The position numbers were made by a program, and so were the translations under genes. Source: Ancylobacter sp. Lp-2 (GTDB lineage Bacteria; Pseudomonadota; Alphaproteobacteria; Rhizobiales; Xanthobacteraceae). From it: 64,000 bases of DNA. Positions 29,482-38,790 of this stretch are shown piece by piece. The stretch lies in assembly GCF_020523795.1 (NCBI RefSeq), contig NZ_JAJALI010000006.1:321235-385234 (forward strand), given 5' to 3'. The notes under the pieces are model-generated. The model ran no database searches. It was not told where the DNA came from and was given only the letters and a program-made list of their open reading frames with translations. Within the stretch, counting starts at the first letter, position 1. Every line of letters begins with the position of its first letter.

Positions 29482-30734
29482 GCGAACAGGTCCTGAGCCT
29501 TGATGAGGGCGTCGGCCAGACGGTCGACTTCCTCATGGGTGTTGTACAGCGCGAACGACGCCCGGCACGTCGCCGTCACACCATATCGCCCCAGAAGCGG
29601 CATTGCGCAATGGGTGCCGGCGCGCACGGCGACGCCGGCGCGGTCGATGATGGTGGCGATGTCGTGCGGGTGCGCGCCCTTCACGTCGAAGGCGAAGATC
29701 GCTCCCTTGCCCGGCGCGTCGCCATAGATCTGCACCGAGTTGATCGCCGAGAGCCGCTGCCGGGCATAGGCGCCGAGCGAGGCCTCGTGCGCGGCGATGC
29801 GCTCGCGGCCGAGGCTCTCCATGTAGACCAGCGCCTCGCCGAGGCCGATGGCCTGCACGATCGGCGGCGTGCCGGCCTCGAAGCGGTGCGGCGGCTCGCC
29901 ATAGGTGACGCCGTCCTCGGTGACGGTGCGGATCATCTCGCCGCCGCCCTCATAGGGGGGCAGCTTGTCGAGAAGCGCCCGCTTGCCGTAGAGCACGCCG
30001 ATGCCGGTCGGCCCGTAGAGCTTGTGGCCGGTGATGCCGTAAAAATCGACGCCGAGATCCTGCACGTCGACCGGCATGTGCACCGCCGCCTGCGCGCCGT
30101 CGACCACCACCACCGCGCCGGCCTCATGGGCAAGGCGGGCGATCTCCTTGATCGGCGTCACCGTGCCCAGCACGTTCGACATGTGGGTGACGGCGACGAT
30201 CTTCGTCCGCTCGGTGATGAGGCCCTTGAACGCCTCGAGGTCGAAGGCGCCGTCTTCCAGCACCGGCACCCACTTGATCACCGCGCCCTTGCGCTCGCGC
30301 AGATAGTTCCACGGCACGATGTTCGAGTGGTGCTCCATAATGGAGAGCACGATCTCGTCGCCTTCCCGGATCGACTGGCCAAGCGAGGAAGCGACGAGGT
30401 TGATGGCGCCGGTGACGGAGCGGGTGAAGATCACCTCCTCCAGCGTCGGCGCGTTGAGGAAGGCGCGGCAGCGCTCGCGCGCCTGCTCATAAGCCTCGGT
30501 CATCGCATTGGCGAGATAGTGCAGGCCGCGATGGACGTTGGAATATTCGTTCTCATAGGCGTAGCGCATGCGGTCCAGCACCTGGACCGGCTTCTGCGCC
30601 GAGGCCGCGTTGTCGAGATAGACCAGCGGCTTGCCATAGACCTGCTTGGACAGGATCGGGAAATCCTGCCGCACGCGCGCGACGTCATAGCTGCCGTTGG
30701 CGACGGCGGGGTGGGATGCGACCGGCTCGGTCAT
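29478..30734 (-). CDS. sufS: Group II cysteine desulfurase
   Basis: Takes sulfur from L-cysteine for cluster assembly. 418 residues; PLP lysine in GITGHKLYGPTGIGVLYG and the active-site cysteine in TATCRASFALYNT, on the short loop typical of SufS rather than IscS. N-terminal FPILSKQVYGKPLVYLDNAAS confirms the start at 30734. No SufE gene is seen in the window, so the sulfur acceptor is either elsewhere or SufU-like. A NifS-type second desulfurase heads the same operon. Confidence 0.96.
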   Translation of the reverse strand: MTEPVASHPAVANGSYDVARVRQDFPILSKQVYGKPLVYLDNAASAQKPVQVLDRMRYAYENEYSNVHRGLHYLANAMTEAYEQARERCRAFLNAPTLEEVIFTRSVTGAINLVASSLGQSIREGDEIVLSIMEHHSNIVPWNYLRERKGAVIKWVPVLEDGAFDLEAFKGLITERTKIVAVTHMSNVLGTVTPIKEIARLAHEAGAVVVVDGAQAAVHMPVDVQDLGVDFYGITGHKLYGPTGIGVLYGKRALLDKLPPYEGGGEMIRTVTEDGVTYGEPPHRFEAGTPPIVQAIGLGEALVYMESLGRERIAAHEASLGAYARQRLSAINSVQIYGDAPGKGAIFAFDVKGAHPHDIATIIDRAGVAVRAGTHCAMPLLGRYGVTATCRASFALYNTHEEVDRLADALIKAQDLFA

Positions 30735-30754
30735 GTTGCGGCCCCTCCAGAGGG

Positions 30755-30857
30755 CGTCATCCCGCCCGCCTGTCGCGGGATCCGGGATCGCGGGCCGATG
30801 ATCGGCCCTTCACGGAAGACCGATCCCGGATCGCGGCTCACCGCGTCCGGGACGACG
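30755..30857. repeat. REP-like nested inverted repeat between sufD and sufS
   Basis: The 143-base gap between sufD and sufS contains nested complementary arms: an outer pair 30755-30764 and 30848-30857 (9 of 10), and an inner pair GATCCGGGATCG/CGATCCCGGATC at 30779-30790 and 30821-30832 (12 of 12). The GTCATCCCG...CGGGACGAC style is like short palindromic repeats found between genes of many alphaproteobacteria. Transcribed as RNA it would fold into a long hairpin inside the operon message. Confidence 0.75.
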
Positions 30858-30877
30858 ATGTCGGGCATGCGGCGGGA

Positions 30878-32191
30878 TCAGGCCCGCGCCTTCAGCCACG
30901 CCTCGGCGCGCTCGACCAGCGCGTCGCGCAGCTCGTCATTGGCGACCGTCTCGATGGCCTCGCCGACGAAGGCCTGCACCAGCAGGCTCTGCGCTTCCTT
31001 CAGCGGAATGCCGCGGGCGCGCAGGTAGAACAGGAGGTCGTCGTCGATCGCGCCGCAGGTGGCACCATGGCCGCAGGCGACGTCGTCGGCGAAGATTTCC
31101 AGCTCCGGCTTGTTGTCCATCTCGGCGTCGTCGCCGAGCAGCAGCGCGCGGCTCATCATCCGGCCGTCGGTCTTCTGGGCCGGCTGCCGCACCACGATCT
31201 TGCCCTGGAACACGCCGCGCGAACTGTCGTCCAGCACGTGCTTGAACAGCTCGCGGCTCTCGCAACCCGTGGTCTGGTGATCGACGAACAGCGTCGAATC
31301 CGCGTGCTGGCGGTCCTTGAGCAGGATGGCACCATTGAACGACACCGCGCTGTCGGCCCCGTTCAGGCGGGCATAGAGCGAGGTGCGCGTCACCGCCGCG
31401 CCGGAGGTGAAGGTGAAGGCGTTCAGCTTCACCGCCTTGCCGACCTCGAACAGCAGCGTCGACAGATGGAGCGCGTTGGCACCCTCCTCCTGCACGCGCA
31501 CCAGATCGAGGCTCGCCTCGTCGGCGACCACGAACTCGGTGGCGCTGTTCACCTGGTAGGCGACGCCTTCCGGGCCCTCGAAGCTCTCGGCATAGGTGAG
31601 GCTGGCGCCCGCGCCGAGCACGACGAGGTTGCGCGCGAAGCTCGCCGCCGCCTTGCCCGAGAACACATGCGCGACATGGATCGGCCGCTCGATGACGGCG
31701 CCCGGCGCGACGGAGATCGCCACGCCGTCAGCCGCCAGCGCGGTGTTGAGCGCGAGCGCCGCGTCGTAGCGGCCGGGTTCCAGCGTGCCGAGCCGGGCGA
31801 TAAGGTCGCCGCCGGCCGCCAGCGCGGTGGCCAGCGGCTGGATGGTCAGCCCCGACTCCAGATCGGCGAGGTCGGACAGCTCCGGCACCACCGCGCCATT
31901 GGCGATGACGAGGCGGCGCGCGCCGGTGTCGATGAGCAGGCGCGCATGCGCTTCCACCTGCGCCGACTGCGCCGGCGAGGAGACCGGCAGCGCCTCGCGC
32001 ATCAGCGTGCGCAGATCGGTGTACTTCCACTCCTCCACCCGGCGGTGGGGAAGGCCGTTGTCGTTGAAGGCCTTGGCGGCCGCCTCGCGCAGCGCGACGA
32101 TGCGCGCGCCGCCGCTCGACGGCAGGTTCTTGAGCTCACCCGACAGGCCCTGCTCGGCCGGGGTGCGGATCGGACGGATTTCGGCGTTCAT
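30878..32191 (-). CDS. sufD: Fe-S scaffold subunit SufD
   Basis: Part of the SufBC2D scaffold. 437 residues; the C-terminal block CGHGATCGAIDDDLLFYLRARGIP is the conserved SufB/D core end, and the beta-helix region is in the middle. N-terminus has VEEWKYTDLR, usual in SufD. The ATG at 32191 has GAGGGG upstream and follows the sufC stop by 10 bases; a frame extending 37 residues into sufC is rejected. Confidence 0.95.
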   Translation of the reverse strand: MNAEIRPIRTPAEQGLSGELKNLPSSGGARIVALREAAAKAFNDNGLPHRRVEEWKYTDLRTLMREALPVSSPAQSAQVEAHARLLIDTGARRLVIANGAVVPELSDLADLESGLTIQPLATALAAGGDLIARLGTLEPGRYDAALALNTALAADGVAISVAPGAVIERPIHVAHVFSGKAAASFARNLVVLGAGASLTYAESFEGPEGVAYQVNSATEFVVADEASLDLVRVQEEGANALHLSTLLFEVGKAVKLNAFTFTSGAAVTRTSLYARLNGADSAVSFNGAILLKDRQHADSTLFVDHQTTGCESRELFKHVLDDSSRGVFQGKIVVRQPAQKTDGRMMSRALLLGDDAEMDNKPELEIFADDVACGHGATCGAIDDDLLFYLRARGIPLKEAQSLLVQAFVGEAIETVANDELRDALVERAEAWLKARA

Positions 32192-32201
32192 CTCGATCCC
32201 C

Positions 32202-32984
32202 TCACGCCGCGTCCTGCTGGTACTCGGCATAGCCATTGGCTTCGAGTTCCAGCGCCAGCTCCTTGCCGCCCGAGCGCACGATGCGGCCCTTGTGCATGAC
32301 ATGCACGAAGTCCGGCACGATGTGGTTCAGCAGGCGCTGGTAGTGGGTGATGACGATCATGCCGCGCTCCGGCGAGCGCAGCGCGTTGACGCCCTCGGAG
32401 ACGATCTTCAGCGCGTCGATGTCGAGGCCGGAATCGGTCTCGTCGAGAATGGCGATCTTCGGCTCGAGGATGGCCATCTGCAGGATCTCGGCGCGCTTCT
32501 TCTCGCCGCCGGAGAAGCCGACATTGACGCCGCGCTTCAGCATATCCTGCGAGATGCCGAGGCCAGCGGCCTTCTCCCTGACGAGGCGCAGGAAGTCCGG
32601 GGTGGAGATTTCCTCCTCGCCGCGCTTCTTGCGCTGGGCGTTCAGCGCAGAGCGCAGGAAGGTCATGGTGGCGACGCCGGGCACCTCGATCGGGTACTGG
32701 AAGGCGAGGAACACGCCCTTGGCGGCGCGCTCATCGATTTCCATGTCGAGGAGGTCCTCGCCGTTGAGCGTCACCGTGCCCTCGGTGACCTCATAATCGT
32801 CCTTGCCGGCGAGGATGTAGGACAGCGTCGACTTGCCCGAGCCGTTCGGGCCCATGATGGCGTGGACCTCGCCGGGGTTCACCTTCAGCGACAGGCCCTT
32901 GAGGATTTCCTTGCCGTCCTCGCCCTCGATCTTGGCGTGGAGGTTGTCGATGTCGAGCATGGCCATTTCAATCGTTCCGTTCAT
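32202..32984 (-). CDS. sufC: SUF ATPase SufC
   Basis: ABC-type cytoplasmic ATPase that drives scaffold rearrangement. 260 residues: Walker A MGPNGSGKST, signature FSGGEKKRAEI, Walker B IAILDETDSGLD, switch His in VITHYQRLL. The start at 32984 (MNGTIEMAML) is kept; ATGs at 32966 and 32960 would remove 6 or 8 residues and are also possible. Lies between sufB (89-base gap with a hairpin) and sufD. Confidence 0.97.
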   Translation of the reverse strand: MNGTIEMAMLDIDNLHAKIEGEDGKEILKGLSLKVNPGEVHAIMGPNGSGKSTLSYILAGKDDYEVTEGTVTLNGEDLLDMEIDERAAKGVFLAFQYPIEVPGVATMTFLRSALNAQRKKRGEEEISTPDFLRLVREKAAGLGISQDMLKRGVNVGFSGGEKKRAEILQMAILEPKIAILDETDSGLDIDALKIVSEGVNALRSPERGMIVITHYQRLLNHIVPDFVHVMHKGRIVRSGGKELALELEANGYAEYQQDAA

Positions 32985-33042
32985 TTGGGCGCGGCGTCCT
33001 GCGCCGTGCGGCCGGGCGCGCCGAGTGTGCGAATGGGGCGAA

Positions 33043-33064
33043 GCGTCCCGGCGGTCCGGGACGC
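33043..33064. repeat. Perfect hairpin between sufB and sufC
   Basis: A perfect 9-bp stem (33043-33051 and 33056-33064, loop CGGT) with the same CGTCCCGG/CCGGGACG core as the outer arm of the REP-like element between sufD and sufS. It may act as an RNA processing or stability element within the suf message. No T-run, so not a terminator. Confidence 0.7.
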
Positions 33065-33073
33065 CAGAGGGCG

Positions 33074-34552
33074 TCAGCCCACCGAGCCTTCAAGGCTCAC
33101 CGAGATCAGCTTCTGCGCCTCGACCGCGAACTCCATCGGGAGCTGCTGCAGCACGTCCTTGACGAAGCCGTTGACGATCAGCGCGGTGGCTTCCTCGGGA
33201 TCGAGGCCGCGCTGGCGGCAATAGAACAGCTGGTCCTCGGAGATCTTCGAGGTGGTCGCCTCGTGCTCGAAATGCGCCGACGCGTTCTTGCTCTCGATAT
33301 AGGGCACGGTGTGCGCGCCGCACTGGTCGCCGATCAGCAGCGAGTCACAGTTCGTGAAGTTCCGCGCGTTGGTCGCCTTACGGTGCGCCGAGACGAGGCC
33401 GCGATAGGTGTTGTCCGAGCGGCCGGCGGCGATGCCCTTGGAGATGATGCGGCTCGACGTGTTCTTGCCGAGATGGATCATCTTGGTGCCGCTATCGACC
33501 TGCTGGCGACCGTTGGAGATGGCGATCGAGTAGAACTCGCCCTGGCTCTCGTCGCCGCGCAGGATGCAGCTCGGATATTTCCAGGTGATCGCCGAGCCGG
33601 TCTCCACCTGCGTCCAGGAGATCTTGGAGCGGTCGCCGCGGCAGTCGCCGCGCTTCGTCACGAAGTTGAAGATACCGCCCTTGCCCTCGCTGTCGCCCGG
33701 ATACCAGTTCTGGACGGTGGAGTACTTGATCTCGGCATCGGCCAGAGCGACCAGCTCGACCACGGCGGCGTGCAGCTGGTTCTCGTCGCGCATCGGCGCG
33801 GTGCAGCCTTCGAGATAGCTCACATAGGAGCCCTCGTCGGCGATGATCAGCGTGCGCTCGAACTGGCCGGTGTTGCGCTCGTTGATGCGGAAATAGGTCG
33901 ACAGCTCCATCGGGCAGCGCACGCCCTTCGGGATGTAGACGAAGGAGCCGTCGGAGAACACCGCCGAATTGAGCGTCGCGAAGAAGTTGTCGGTCACGGG
34001 AACGACCGAGCCGAGATACTTCTTCACCAGCTCGGGATGCTCGCGCACCGCCTCGGAGATCGGCATGAAGATCACGCCGGCCTTGGCGAGCTCTTCCTTG
34101 AAGGTGGTCGCCACCGACACCGAATCGAACACCGCGTCCACCGCGACTTTCGAGCCGCCGGTCGACTCGATGCCGAGCAGCGCGTCGCGCTCGCGCAGGG
34201 GAATGCCGAGCTTCTCATAGGTGGCGAGGATTTCCGGGTCGATCTCGTCGATCGACTTCGGGCCGGCCTTCTGCTTGGGCGCGGCGTAATAATAGAGCTC
34301 CTGGTAGGGGATCGGCGGATAGTCGACCCGCGCCCACTTGGGCTCCGGCATGGTCTGCCAGCGGCGGAAGGCGTCGAGACGCCACTCCAGCAGCCATTCG
34401 GGCTCGCCCTTCTTGGCCGAGATGAAGCGGACGGTGTCCTCGTCCAGTCCTTTCGGCGCCTTCTCCGACTCGATGTCGGTGAAGAACCCGTATTTGTACT
34501 GATCGACGTCGATGGAGCGGACCTGCTCCACTGTCTCCTGTACGGCCGGCAT
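33074..34552 (-). CDS. sufB: Fe-S scaffold subunit SufB
   Basis: Main scaffold on which clusters are built. 492 residues. The conserved SufB body is present: [40 protein letters not shown] (written in parts: [14 protein letters not shown], then [10 protein letters not shown]), [11 protein letters not shown] and the end block [24 protein letters not shown] [14 protein letters not shown] at 34552 has AGGAGAT upstream. Start and length are normal. Lies 136 bases downstream of the NifS-like gene. Confidence 0.96.
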   Translation of the reverse strand: MPAVQETVEQVRSIDVDQYKYGFFTDIESEKAPKGLDEDTVRFISAKKGEPEWLLEWRLDAFRRWQTMPEPKWARVDYPPIPYQELYYYAAPKQKAGPKSIDEIDPEILATYEKLGIPLRERDALLGIESTGGSKVAVDAVFDSVSVATTFKEELAKAGVIFMPISEAVREHPELVKKYLGSVVPVTDNFFATLNSAVFSDGSFVYIPKGVRCPMELSTYFRINERNTGQFERTLIIADEGSYVSYLEGCTAPMRDENQLHAAVVELVALADAEIKYSTVQNWYPGDSEGKGGIFNFVTKRGDCRGDRSKISWTQVETGSAITWKYPSCILRGDESQGEFYSIAISNGRQQVDSGTKMIHLGKNTSSRIISKGIAAGRSDNTYRGLVSAHRKATNARNFTNCDSLLIGDQCGAHTVPYIESKNASAHFEHEATTSKISEDQLFYCRQRGLDPEEATALIVNGFVKDVLQQLPMEFAVEAQKLISVSLEGSVG

Positions 34553-34688
34553 CGTCTCATCTCCTCTCCGCGCGGGGTCAAGGCCCGCGGGTTCAGGTCA
34601 CCACGTCACGTCTCGCATCGGGTGGTGCCGCATGGGCGCCACCAAATCGTCCGGCCGGCGGCCCAAGGGCGCCGCGGCCGATCTCCCC

Positions 34689-35858
34689 TCATGCCGCCCT
34701 TGTGCGGCGCGAAAGGTTCGGGACCACCCGGCGAAACACGCCGAGTGCCCGGTCGACATCCTCTTCCCGGCTCGACCAGCCGAAGGACAGCCGGAACGCC
34801 GAACGGGCAATGCGCTCGGGCACGCCCATGGCGGCAAGCACATGCGACGGCCCGATCTTGCCCGACGAACAGGCGGCACCGGCGCTCACCGACAATCCGG
34901 CGAGATCGAGCGCGATCACCGCCGTCTCGGCCGGCACCCCCGGCAGGGCGAAGCACGAGGTGTTGGGCAGGCGATCGACATCGCCGACCAGCAGCACCAG
35001 CTCCGGGAACTCGCACCTTAGAGCGTCTTCAAGCCTTTCGCGCAAGCCGCCAATGCGACTGATTTCACCGTCGAGCGCCAGCTGCGCGCTTTTCGCCGCC
35101 ACACCGAAAGCGGCGATGGCGGGGGCGTTCTCGCTGCCGGCCCGCCGGCCGCGCTCCTGTCCGCCGCCGGCGAACACCGGCGCGGGACGCAGATCCGGGT
35201 CGGCAAGTACCAGCGCACCGGAGCCGGGCGCGCCGCCGATCTTGTGGGCCGACACCGAAATCGCGTCGACGCCGAGCTCGGCGATATCGATGCGGATGCG
35301 ACCGGCCGCCTGCACGGCATCGGTATGGACGAGCCCTCCATGGGCATGGACGCGCCGCGCGGCTTCCGCCACCGGCTGGATCACCCCGGTCTCGTTATTG
35401 GCCAGCATCAGGGACAGCAGCACCCGGCGCCCCGCTTCCGCATGGACGGCGAGCGCCGCGTCGAGCGCGTCGAGCCGCAATCGGCCGCGCGCGTCCACCG
35501 GCAGGTGCTCCACCTTGTCGGCGGCGAAGCGGTGGCCGCGCAGCACCGCGGCATGCTCGACCGCGCTGGTCAGCAGCACGTCGCAGGCGAGCGGCTCGCC
35601 GCCGCGCTGATAGTCCGGCGTCAGCGCCAGCGCGTCGGCCTCGGTGCCGCCGGCAGTGAACACCACGCCGCGCGTATCGCCGCCGACCAGGGCAGCGACC
35701 GCGCCGCGCGCCTCCTCGATGCGGGCGCGCGTCGCCCGTCCCTCGCCATGGATGGCCGAGGCATTGCCGGTGGCGAAAAGCGCGGCAGTCAGCGCTTCCG
35801 CCGCCTCCGGACGCACCGGAGCGGTGGCATTATGGTCGAGATAGGTACGTTCGTTCAT
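34689..35858 (-). CDS. NifS/IscS-type cysteine desulfurase heading the suf operon
   Basis: 389 residues. PLP lysine in SVSAHKIGGAPGSGALV and active-site cysteine in SAGAACSSGKIGPSHVL, on the long loop of group I enzymes (IscS/NifS), so this is a different group from the SufS encoded downstream. N-terminal YLDHNATAPVRPEA is canonical. ATG at 35858 (MNERTYLDH); 36 more in-frame residues to 35966 are not conserved in style and are rejected. First gene of the suf operon in Hyphomicrobiales order. A candidate Irr box is 180-200 bases upstream. Confidence 0.94.
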   Translation of the reverse strand: MNERTYLDHNATAPVRPEAAEALTAALFATGNASAIHGEGRATRARIEEARGAVAALVGGDTRGVVFTAGGTEADALALTPDYQRGGEPLACDVLLTSAVEHAAVLRGHRFAADKVEHLPVDARGRLRLDALDAALAVHAEAGRRVLLSLMLANNETGVIQPVAEAARRVHAHGGLVHTDAVQAAGRIRIDIAELGVDAISVSAHKIGGAPGSGALVLADPDLRPAPVFAGGGQERGRRAGSENAPAIAAFGVAAKSAQLALDGEISRIGGLRERLEDALRCEFPELVLLVGDVDRLPNTSCFALPGVPAETAVIALDLAGLSVSAGAACSSGKIGPSHVLAAMGVPERIARSAFRLSFGWSSREEDVDRALGVFRRVVPNLSRRTRAA

Positions 35859-36201
35859 CGCAGTCCGGTTCGGTCTGTCAGCGCCTGCCTGCTCATATAG
35901 TAAAACATTGCCGCTTTCGCTGCGGCTCCCGTTGATTTGCTTGCAAACCAAACCCATCTCATTCATAGCTTCGGCTCCGCAAACTCCGCGGGCGGCGCCA
36001 GCACGATTGCAAAGACTTCTCTTGCAACCATGCGTAGAAGTTTAGAATTATTCTAATAATTTAGGGATCACACCCTATGTCGTCAAGGCGCTCGCGGTAT
36101 TATGTACACCCGCAGGAAAATTGAAACGGCGGCCATGCGCTTTGGCTGCCCGCCTGCGCTGGGCGGCCGCGGCGCCGCTCACATCTAGGATCACACGCTT
36201 C
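35859..36201. other. Divergent promoter region between the suf operon and an alpha/beta hydrolase
   Basis: 343 bases, the most AT-rich stretch in the window around 36030-36065. It holds the Irr-like palindrome (annotated separately), a TTTGC-TT-GCAAA palindrome at 35936-35947, and two copies of TTGCAA at 36007-36012 and 36022-36027. These could bind further iron or redox regulators. No gene is supported here. Confidence 0.6.
36041..36057. promoter_or_regulatory. Candidate Irr box (iron control element) of the suf operon
   Basis: TTAGAATTATTCTAA (36042-36056) is a perfect 15-base palindrome in otherwise GC-rich DNA. The TTAGAA...TTCTAA form agrees with the Irr box as I recall it from Hyphomicrobiales, where suf operons are known Irr targets. 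It lies about 185 bases before the first suf start and about 145 bases before the divergent hydrolase start, so either could be controlled. Confidence 0.65.
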
Positions 36202-36867
36202 ATGCCCGAGGTCATCTTCACCGGCGAGAAAGGGCGTCTCGAAGGGCGGTACCAGCCGGCCAAGCAGCGCCACGCGCCGATCGCCATCATCCTGCACCCG
36301 CACCCGCAGTTCGGGGGCACGATGAACAACCCGGTCGTCTACAATCTCTACTACCAGTTCGTGAACCGCGGCTTCTCGACCCTGCGCTTCAATTTCCGCG
36401 GCGTCGGCCGCTCGCAGGGCTCCTTCGACCACGGCCAGGGCGAGCTCGCCGATGCCGCCGCCGCGCTCGATTGGGCGCAGTCGATCAACCCGGACGCGCG
36501 CGCCTGCTGGATCGCCGGCTTCTCGTTCGGCGCCTGGATCGGCATGCAGTTGCTGATGCGCCGGCCGGAGGTGGAAGGCTTCATCTCGGTGGCTGCCCCC
36601 GCGAACCTCTACGACTTCTCCTTCCTCGCCCCCTGCCCGTCCTCCGGCCTGTTCGTGCATGGCGACAAGGATGCGGTGGTGCCTTTCTCGGCGGTGAACA
36701 CGCTGGTGGAGAAGCTGAAGACGCAGAAGGGCATCGTCATCGAGCAGCAGACCGTGCCCGGTGCCAACCACTTCTTCGACAACCGCACCGAGGAACTGAC
36801 CGAGCTGATCGGCGGCTATCTCGACCGCCGCCTGCCGGACACTCGCAAGAGCGAGACCGCCGCCTGA
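36202..36867 (+). CDS. Alpha/beta-fold hydrolase
   Basis: 221 residues. Nucleophile elbow GFSFGAW (Ser), HPHPQFGGTMNNPVVYNL oxyanion-region block, Asp in VHGDKDAVVPF and His in GANHFFDNR complete a triad. This resembles the small COG2945-like hydrolases with unknown esterase or peptidase substrates. No signal peptide is seen: the chosen ATG 36202 (MPEVIFTGEKG) is preferred over a longer frame starting in a basic Ala-rich stretch at 36121. Ends at a strong terminator. Divergent from the suf operon. Confidence 0.9.
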   Translation: MPEVIFTGEKGRLEGRYQPAKQRHAPIAIILHPHPQFGGTMNNPVVYNLYYQFVNRGFSTLRFNFRGVGRSQGSFDHGQGELADAAAALDWAQSINPDARACWIAGFSFGAWIGMQLLMRRPEVEGFISVAAPANLYDFSFLAPCPSSGLFVHGDKDAVVPFSAVNTLVEKLKTQKGIVIEQQTVPGANHFFDNRTEELTELIGGYLDRRLPDTRKSETAA

Positions 36868-36894
36868 TCGGAAACGGTAAGGCCCTGACAAGCA

Positions 36895-36925
36895 AAAAGC
36901 CCGGCGCATCGCCGGGCTTTTCGTT
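36895..36925. terminator. Bidirectional rho-independent terminator
   Basis: Stem GCCCGGC/GCCGGGC (36899-36905, 36911-36917) flanked by AAAA and TTTT, with TTTT again at 36924-36927. Serves the hydrolase (plus) and the small exported-protein gene (minus). Confidence 0.85.
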
Positions 36926-36957
36926 TTAGGGAGACGCGAGGACCCGGAAGAGACGGC

Positions 36958-37323
36958 TCAGTTGAGCACGAGGCGGTCCGGGTTGGTCACCGTCAGGCTA
37001 TCGCCGCGACGGGCGATCTCGACGAGGCCACCAGCCGCGCCCTCGGGGCCGGGCACGGAGAAGCTCACCGCCTGCTCGGGCTGCAGCGTTGCAGCGACAC
37101 GGATCGGCGCAGCGCCGCCGACGCTCAGCGTGGCGACGACGTGATAGCCGTCCTGCTGCGGGGTGTAATAGGCGATGCCGCGCACATAGCCGATATTGAT
37201 GGTCTGCGCCGTCGCGGGGCGAACGCCACCCTTTTCGGCGGCGAAGCCGGGGGCGATGAAGGCGACGGCAAGGAGCCCACCCGCCAAGGCGAGGGGCAGA
37301 ATGTCACGGGAGAAGCTGCGCAT
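36958..37323 (-). CDS. Small exported protein of unknown function
   Basis: 121 residues. An N-terminal signal peptide (LPLALAGGLLAVAFIAPGFAA, about residues 9-30) is followed by a mature part of some 90 residues, beta-rich by eye (INIGYVRGIAYYTPQQDGYHVVATLSVG, LTVTNPDRLVLN). No family is recognised. The ATG at 37323 (MRSFSRDILP) has TTGGAG about 8 bases upstream, which decides against the longer frame to 37443. The region upstream (37324-37549) is AT-rich and contains no other gene. Confidence 0.8.
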   Translation of the reverse strand: MRSFSRDILPLALAGGLLAVAFIAPGFAAEKGGVRPATAQTINIGYVRGIAYYTPQQDGYHVVATLSVGGAAPIRVAATLQPEQAVSFSVPGPEGAAGGLVEIARRGDSLTVTNPDRLVLN

Positions 37324-37549
37324 CTCGATTGCTCCAAGTTCTGTCCAGGCGTGTTGATCAGAAGCTGCCTGCCTGGCGAGCCGGACTTCCGGGAGCCCGT
37401 AAGATACGCATTTTATTGTGCGGCGCATCGTCAGTTTGCGCATCGCACCATTGCGTTTAAGGAATACTTCGCGCTAACTCTGGTATATTAAGTAATTTTG
37501 AATGACCGCTTCAGCTTTGCTACAGCCCGCCGCACCGGCGAGGCCAACC

Positions 37550-38692
37550 TCAGCGCAGCGTCACCGAGATACCGCCAGCCATCGGCGCCGGCACCCCGGT
37601 GGTGGTGGGGAAGCTCAACGGCAGCCCCTTTAGCGAGCGCACCGCCAGGAAGCCGAAGGCCTGCGCCTCCATCGCGTCGGCGGACAGGCCGAGCGCATCG
37701 GCCGGCGTCACCTCCACCCCGAGCCGCTCGGCGAGCATGGCGAGCAGCGTCGGGTTGTGGGCGCCGCCGCCGCCGGCCACCACCGCCCGCGGGCGGTGCG
37801 GCAGCAGCGGCAGCGCCGCCGCCACCGTCGCGGCGCTGAGCGCGGTCAGCGTCGCCGCGCCGTCCTCGGTGCTGCGCCCTGCCAGCCCGGCATGCTCCGC
37901 CGCGAAGGTCTTGAAATCATTGCGATCGAGCGATTTCGGCGGCTTCTGCGCGAAGAAGGGATGCGCCAGCAGCCGCGCCAGCGCCGCCGCATCGACCTTT
38001 CCTGCCGCCGCGCAGGCGCCGTCGGCATCCACCGGCACGCCGGTGCGCTCCTTCATGAAGTCGTCGACCAGCGCGTTAGCCGGGCCGGTGTCGAAGGCGA
38101 TCGGGTCGTTCTCCCCGTCGACATAGGTGATGTTGGCCACCCCGCCGAGATTGAGGAACAGCATCGGCAGCGCCAGGCCGAGCCTCTTCGCCAAGGCGGC
38201 GTGATAGACCGGCACCAGCGGCGCCCCCTGCCCGCCCGCCGCGACATCGGCGGCGCGCAGATCGTAGACCAGCTCGGCGCCCGGCCGCAGCCCCGCCGCC
38301 CGCAAGGCCTTCGCCAACCCCACGCCGTCGCCGAGCTGCACGGTGAGCGCGATCTCCGGCCGGTGCAGCACCGTCTGGCCGTGGAAACCGACCACCCGCG
38401 CCTCTGCCGCGCGGGGATGCGCCGCGACGAAGCGCGCCACCGCCTCGCCATGGCGGGCGGTCAGCATCAGTTCCGCCTCGGCGAGCACGCCCGGCCGCGC
38501 CGTGCGATCCGCCAGCGGTTTCGCGTCCTCGATGGCCCGCACCAGCAGCGCCCGGTCCTCCGGCGCATAGGGATAGGTGGCGGCAGGCCCGAAGCCGGCG
38601 ACGCTCTCGCCATCGGTCTCGATCAGCGCCACGTCGACGCCGTCGAGCGAGGTGCCGCTCATCAGCCCGATTGCCGTCACCGGTTCCGCCAT
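37550..38692 (-). CDS. anmK: Anhydro-N-acetylmuramic acid kinase
   Basis: Phosphorylates and opens 1,6-anhydro-MurNAc during murein recycling. 380 residues; N-terminal ATPase-type motif [17 protein letters not shown], nucleotide-binding [16 protein letters not shown], and [13 protein letters not shown] near the C-terminus. Normal length. ATG at 38692. Divergent from tyrS with 98 bases between; this anmK-tyrS divergence is frequent in alphaproteobacteria. Confidence 0.95.
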   Translation of the reverse strand: MAEPVTAIGLMSGTSLDGVDVALIETDGESVAGFGPAATYPYAPEDRALLVRAIEDAKPLADRTARPGVLAEAELMLTARHGEAVARFVAAHPRAAEARVVGFHGQTVLHRPEIALTVQLGDGVGLAKALRAAGLRPGAELVYDLRAADVAAGGQGAPLVPVYHAALAKRLGLALPMLFLNLGGVANITYVDGENDPIAFDTGPANALVDDFMKERTGVPVDADGACAAAGKVDAAALARLLAHPFFAQKPPKSLDRNDFKTFAAEHAGLAGRSTEDGAATLTALSAATVAAALPLLPHRPRAVVAGGGGAHNPTLLAMLAERLGVEVTPADALGLSADAMEAQAFGFLAVRSLKGLPLSFPTTTGVPAPMAGGISVTLR

Positions 38693-38790
38693 CTCGCCCT
38701 CCCGGCGTGCATGTACCGCCCGAAGCTGCTACATGACGCGCCCGATCCTTTACCCCTCCTTACCATGGCATTGATGCCGGCAGGCCCGAC

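Noticed and set aside
35859-35966. 36-codon N-terminal extension of the NifS-like desulfurase
   Set aside because: The family begins at YLDHNATAP; the extension has no family likeness.
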